Of a stretch of DNA of 44,597 bases, positions 42,955-44,597 are shown piece by piece. Below the pieces are notes generated by a model that searched no databases, was not told the DNA's origin, and worked only from the letters and a program-made list of their open reading frames with translations. A program made the translations under genes and the position numbers. How positions within the stretch are numbered: position 1 is the first letter of the stretch; every line of letters begins with the position of its first letter. The stretch is from positions 1 through 44,597 of the forward strand of contig NZ_MVAR01000033.1 of NCBI RefSeq assembly GCF_001999325.1, written 5' to 3'. This DNA is from Thioalkalivibrio versutus (GTDB taxonomy: Bacteria > Pseudomonadota > Gammaproteobacteria > Ectothiorhodospirales > Ectothiorhodospiraceae).

Positions 42955-44039
42955 TACGCCTCCGCGAGGGTGGCGAGTTGCTCGGCCTGGTATTCGTGGA
43001 TCAGCGGGTCGATGACCGGGTCGAGGTCACCGGCCATCACCTGTTCCAGCTTGTACAGGGTTAGGTTGATGCGGTGGTCGGTCACCCGGCTCTGCGGGAA
43101 GTTGTAGGTGCGGATGCGCTCGGAGCGGTCGCCGCTGCCGACCAGACCCTTGCGTTCGGCGCTCTGCGCGGCCGCCTGGGCCTCGCGCTCGGTCTCGAAG
43201 ATGCGCGCCGCCAGGTAGGTGAGCGCCTTGGCCCGGTTCTTGTGTTGCGAGCGTTCTTCCTGGCACTCGACCACGATGCCGGTGGGCAGGTGGGTCAGGC
43301 GCACGGCGGAGTCGGTCTTGTTGATGTGCTGTCCGCCGGCGCCGGAGGCGCGGAAGGTGTCCACCCGCAGGTCGGCCGGGTTGATCTCCGGCATCTCGAC
43401 CTCCTCCAGTTCCGGCAGGATGGCGACCGTTGCGGCGGAGGTATGGATGCGGCCCTGGGATTCGGTCTCGGGGACGCGCTGCACGCGATGAGCGCCGGAT
43501 TCGAACTTGAGCCGCGAGTAGGCGCCTTGCCCTGCCAGGCGCGCGATGACCTCGCGGTAGCCGCCATGCTCGCCCTCGCTGGCGCTGAGGATCTCCAGCT
43601 TCCAGCGCTGGTTTTCGGCGTAGCGGGTGTACATGCGTAGCAGGTCGCCGGCGAAGATTGCGGCCTCGTCACCGCCGGTCCCGGCGCGGATCTCCAGGAA
43701 CACGTTGGCGTTGTCGTGCGGGTCGCTCGGGATCAGGTGGCGGTAAAGCTCCGCCTCCAGCGCCTCGGTCTGTTCGGTCAGGGATTCGATCTCGGCCTCG
43801 GCCATGGCGCGCAGATCGGCGTCGTCGTCCTCGAGCATCGCGCGCGCCTCTTCCAGCGCCGCGTGGTTGTCGTGCCAGGCCTTCCAGGCCTCGGCCACCG
43901 GTTCCAGCTGGCTGTATTCCTGTGACAGGCGGCGCAGCTGGTCCGGGTCCTCGGCGGCGTCGGGGGTGGCCAGCAGCTGCGCGATCTCGGCATGGCGTTC
44001 GGTCAGGCCCTCGAGCTTGGTGCGGAACGAGGCCTTCAC
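42954..44039 (-). CDS. prfA: Peptide chain release factor 1 (RF1)
   Basis: The 361-residue protein has the GGQ motif (235-237, in [11 protein letters not shown]) for peptide release and the stop-codon-reading P-x-T tripeptide as PET (190-192, in [12 protein letters not shown]), where E. coli has PAT. The PxT form is that of RF1 (UAA and UAG) rather than RF2 (SPF). It overlaps hemA by 4 bp (ATGA) upstream and prmC by one base downstream. Confidence 0.97.
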   Translation of the reverse strand: MKASFRTKLEGLTERHAEIAQLLATPDAAEDPDQLRRLSQEYSQLEPVAEAWKAWHDNHAALEEARAMLEDDDADLRAMAEAEIESLTEQTEALEAELYRHLIPSDPHDNANVFLEIRAGTGGDEAAIFAGDLLRMYTRYAENQRWKLEILSASEGEHGGYREVIARLAGQGAYSRLKFESGAHRVQRVPETESQGRIHTSAATVAILPELEEVEMPEINPADLRVDTFRASGAGGQHINKTDSAVRLTHLPTGIVVECQEERSQHKNRAKALTYLAARIFETEREAQAAAQSAERKGLVGSGDRSERIRTYNFPQSRVTDHRINLTLYKLEQVMAGDLDPVIDPLIHEYQAEQLATLAEA

Positions 44040-44597
44040 GAACGGGTGCCGGAGTCGGAATCGTCGCCGGGGTCGTCTTCCGGGGCGGGCAGCTGGAACA
44101 GCCGGTGCGCGGCCTCCAGCAGGCGGGCGTCGCCCTCGTGCGCGGCGGTGTTCAGCGACTTGCAGGGGGCATGCATCAGCTTGTTGGTCAGGTTGTGCGC
44201 CAGCAGCTGCATGGCCTCCTCGGGCGACTTGCCGGCGCGCAGCATGGCTTCGGCCTTGGCCAGCGCCTCGGCCTTCACGCTGTCGGCGCGCTGGCGCAGC
44301 TGGCGGATGCTGTCCACCGAGTCGCGGGCACGCAGCCAGCGCATGAACTCGCCGGCGCGCTGGGTGATGATCTCTTCGGCCTGTTCGGCAGCGGCCTGGC
44401 GCGAGGCCATGTTCTCGTCGATGACCTCCTGCAGGTCGTCCACGGTGTAGAGGTAGACGTCCTCGAGCTGGCCGACCTCGGGCTCGATGTCGCGCGGCAC
44501 GGCGATGTCCACCATGAACATCGGTTTGTGCCGGCGCTTGCGCAGCGCGCGTTCCACCGCGCCCTTGCCCAGGATCGGCAAGGGCGCGGCGGTGGAG
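44036..44597 (-). CDS. hemA: Glutamyl-tRNA reductase HemA, C-terminal part (runs off right edge)
   Basis: The frame enters from the right edge (no start in this window) and ends at 44036. The visible 187 residues include [53 protein letters not shown], the NADPH-domain end, then the C-terminal dimerisation helix ([21 protein letters not shown] and [17 protein letters not shown]), all characteristic of GluTR. It reduces Glu-tRNA to glutamate-1-semialdehyde, the first committed step of tetrapyrrole synthesis. The stop overlaps prfA by 4 bp, the same order as in E. coli hemA-prfA-prmC. Confidence 0.96.
   Translation of the reverse strand, partial: STAAPLPILGKGAVERALRKRRHKPMFMVDIAVPRDIEPEVGQLEDVYLYTVDDLQEVIDENMASRQAAAEQAEEIITQRAGEFMRWLRARDSVDSIRQLRQRADSVKAEALAKAEAMLRAGKSPEEAMQLLAHNLTNKLMHAPCKSLNTAAHEGDARLLEAAHRLFQLPAPEDDPGDDSDSGTRS

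Overview
The window is a gene-dense, high-GC stretch of a gammaproteobacterial chromosome. Gene content (TamA/TamB, LpxL-type and KdtA lipid A enzymes, MreBCD, GlnE, GatCAB, HemA-PrfA-PrmC, Hsp33) points to a Gram-negative gammaproteobacterium. The overall look of the proteins suggests the Ectothiorhodospiraceae (Thioalkalivibrio-like), but that family assignment is recognition from memory and was not tested.

Layout from left to right. (1) 1-946, minus strand: an exported thioredoxin-like protein followed by the N-terminus of a TolC-type outer-membrane protein that runs off the left edge. (2) 1154-5597, plus strand: fxsA, then groES-groEL behind a promoter of combined sigma-32/sigma-70 character and a CIRCE operator, an OmpA-like protein, and a second exported thioredoxin-like protein. 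(3) 5598-5940: a gene-free stretch with two pieces that look like dispersed intergenic repeats. (4) 5941-16101, minus strand: a ferric-iron ABC transporter (fbpA, fbpB, fbpC) running directly into tamA-tamB, with a Fur-like palindrome before fbpA. (5) 16250-20374, plus strand: glnE, ilvE and a small zf-CHCC protein. (6) 20429-28889: a surface-glycan and LPS block with two glycosyltransferases, an O-antigen ligase/polymerase-like membrane protein, an FkbM methyltransferase, a 2OG-Fe(II) oxygenase-like protein, an ELM1-family protein, a lipid A acyltransferase and waaA. (7) 28860-34124: sprT, a small basic coiled-coil/winged-helix-like protein, rnd, a DUF1244 protein and mreBCD. (8) 34266-38442, plus strand: gatCAB and hslO. 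(9) 38609-41782: mostly uncharacterised genes (a small conserved-looking protein, a MoeB/ThiF-like E1 enzyme, a His-rich exported peptide, and a lipoprotein bracketed by near-identical terminators). (10) 42082-44597, minus strand: hemA-prfA-prmC with overlapping ends.

Most of the window is housekeeping, and I found no CRISPR array, tRNA, rRNA, transposase or phage module. I cannot point to a clearly undescribed multi-gene system. The parts most likely to hold new biology are: the basic coiled-coil/winged-helix protein and the perfect 16-bp inverted repeat behind it, whose right arm encodes the end of rnd; the mreB-mreC junction, with a long hairpin and a strong Shine-Dalgarno placed before an ATC codon; the His-rich peptide and orphan lipoprotein with their array of terminators and hairpins; the OmpA-like protein with Cys in place of the peptidoglycan-binding Asp; and the possible coupling of an iron-regulated fbp operon to tamAB.
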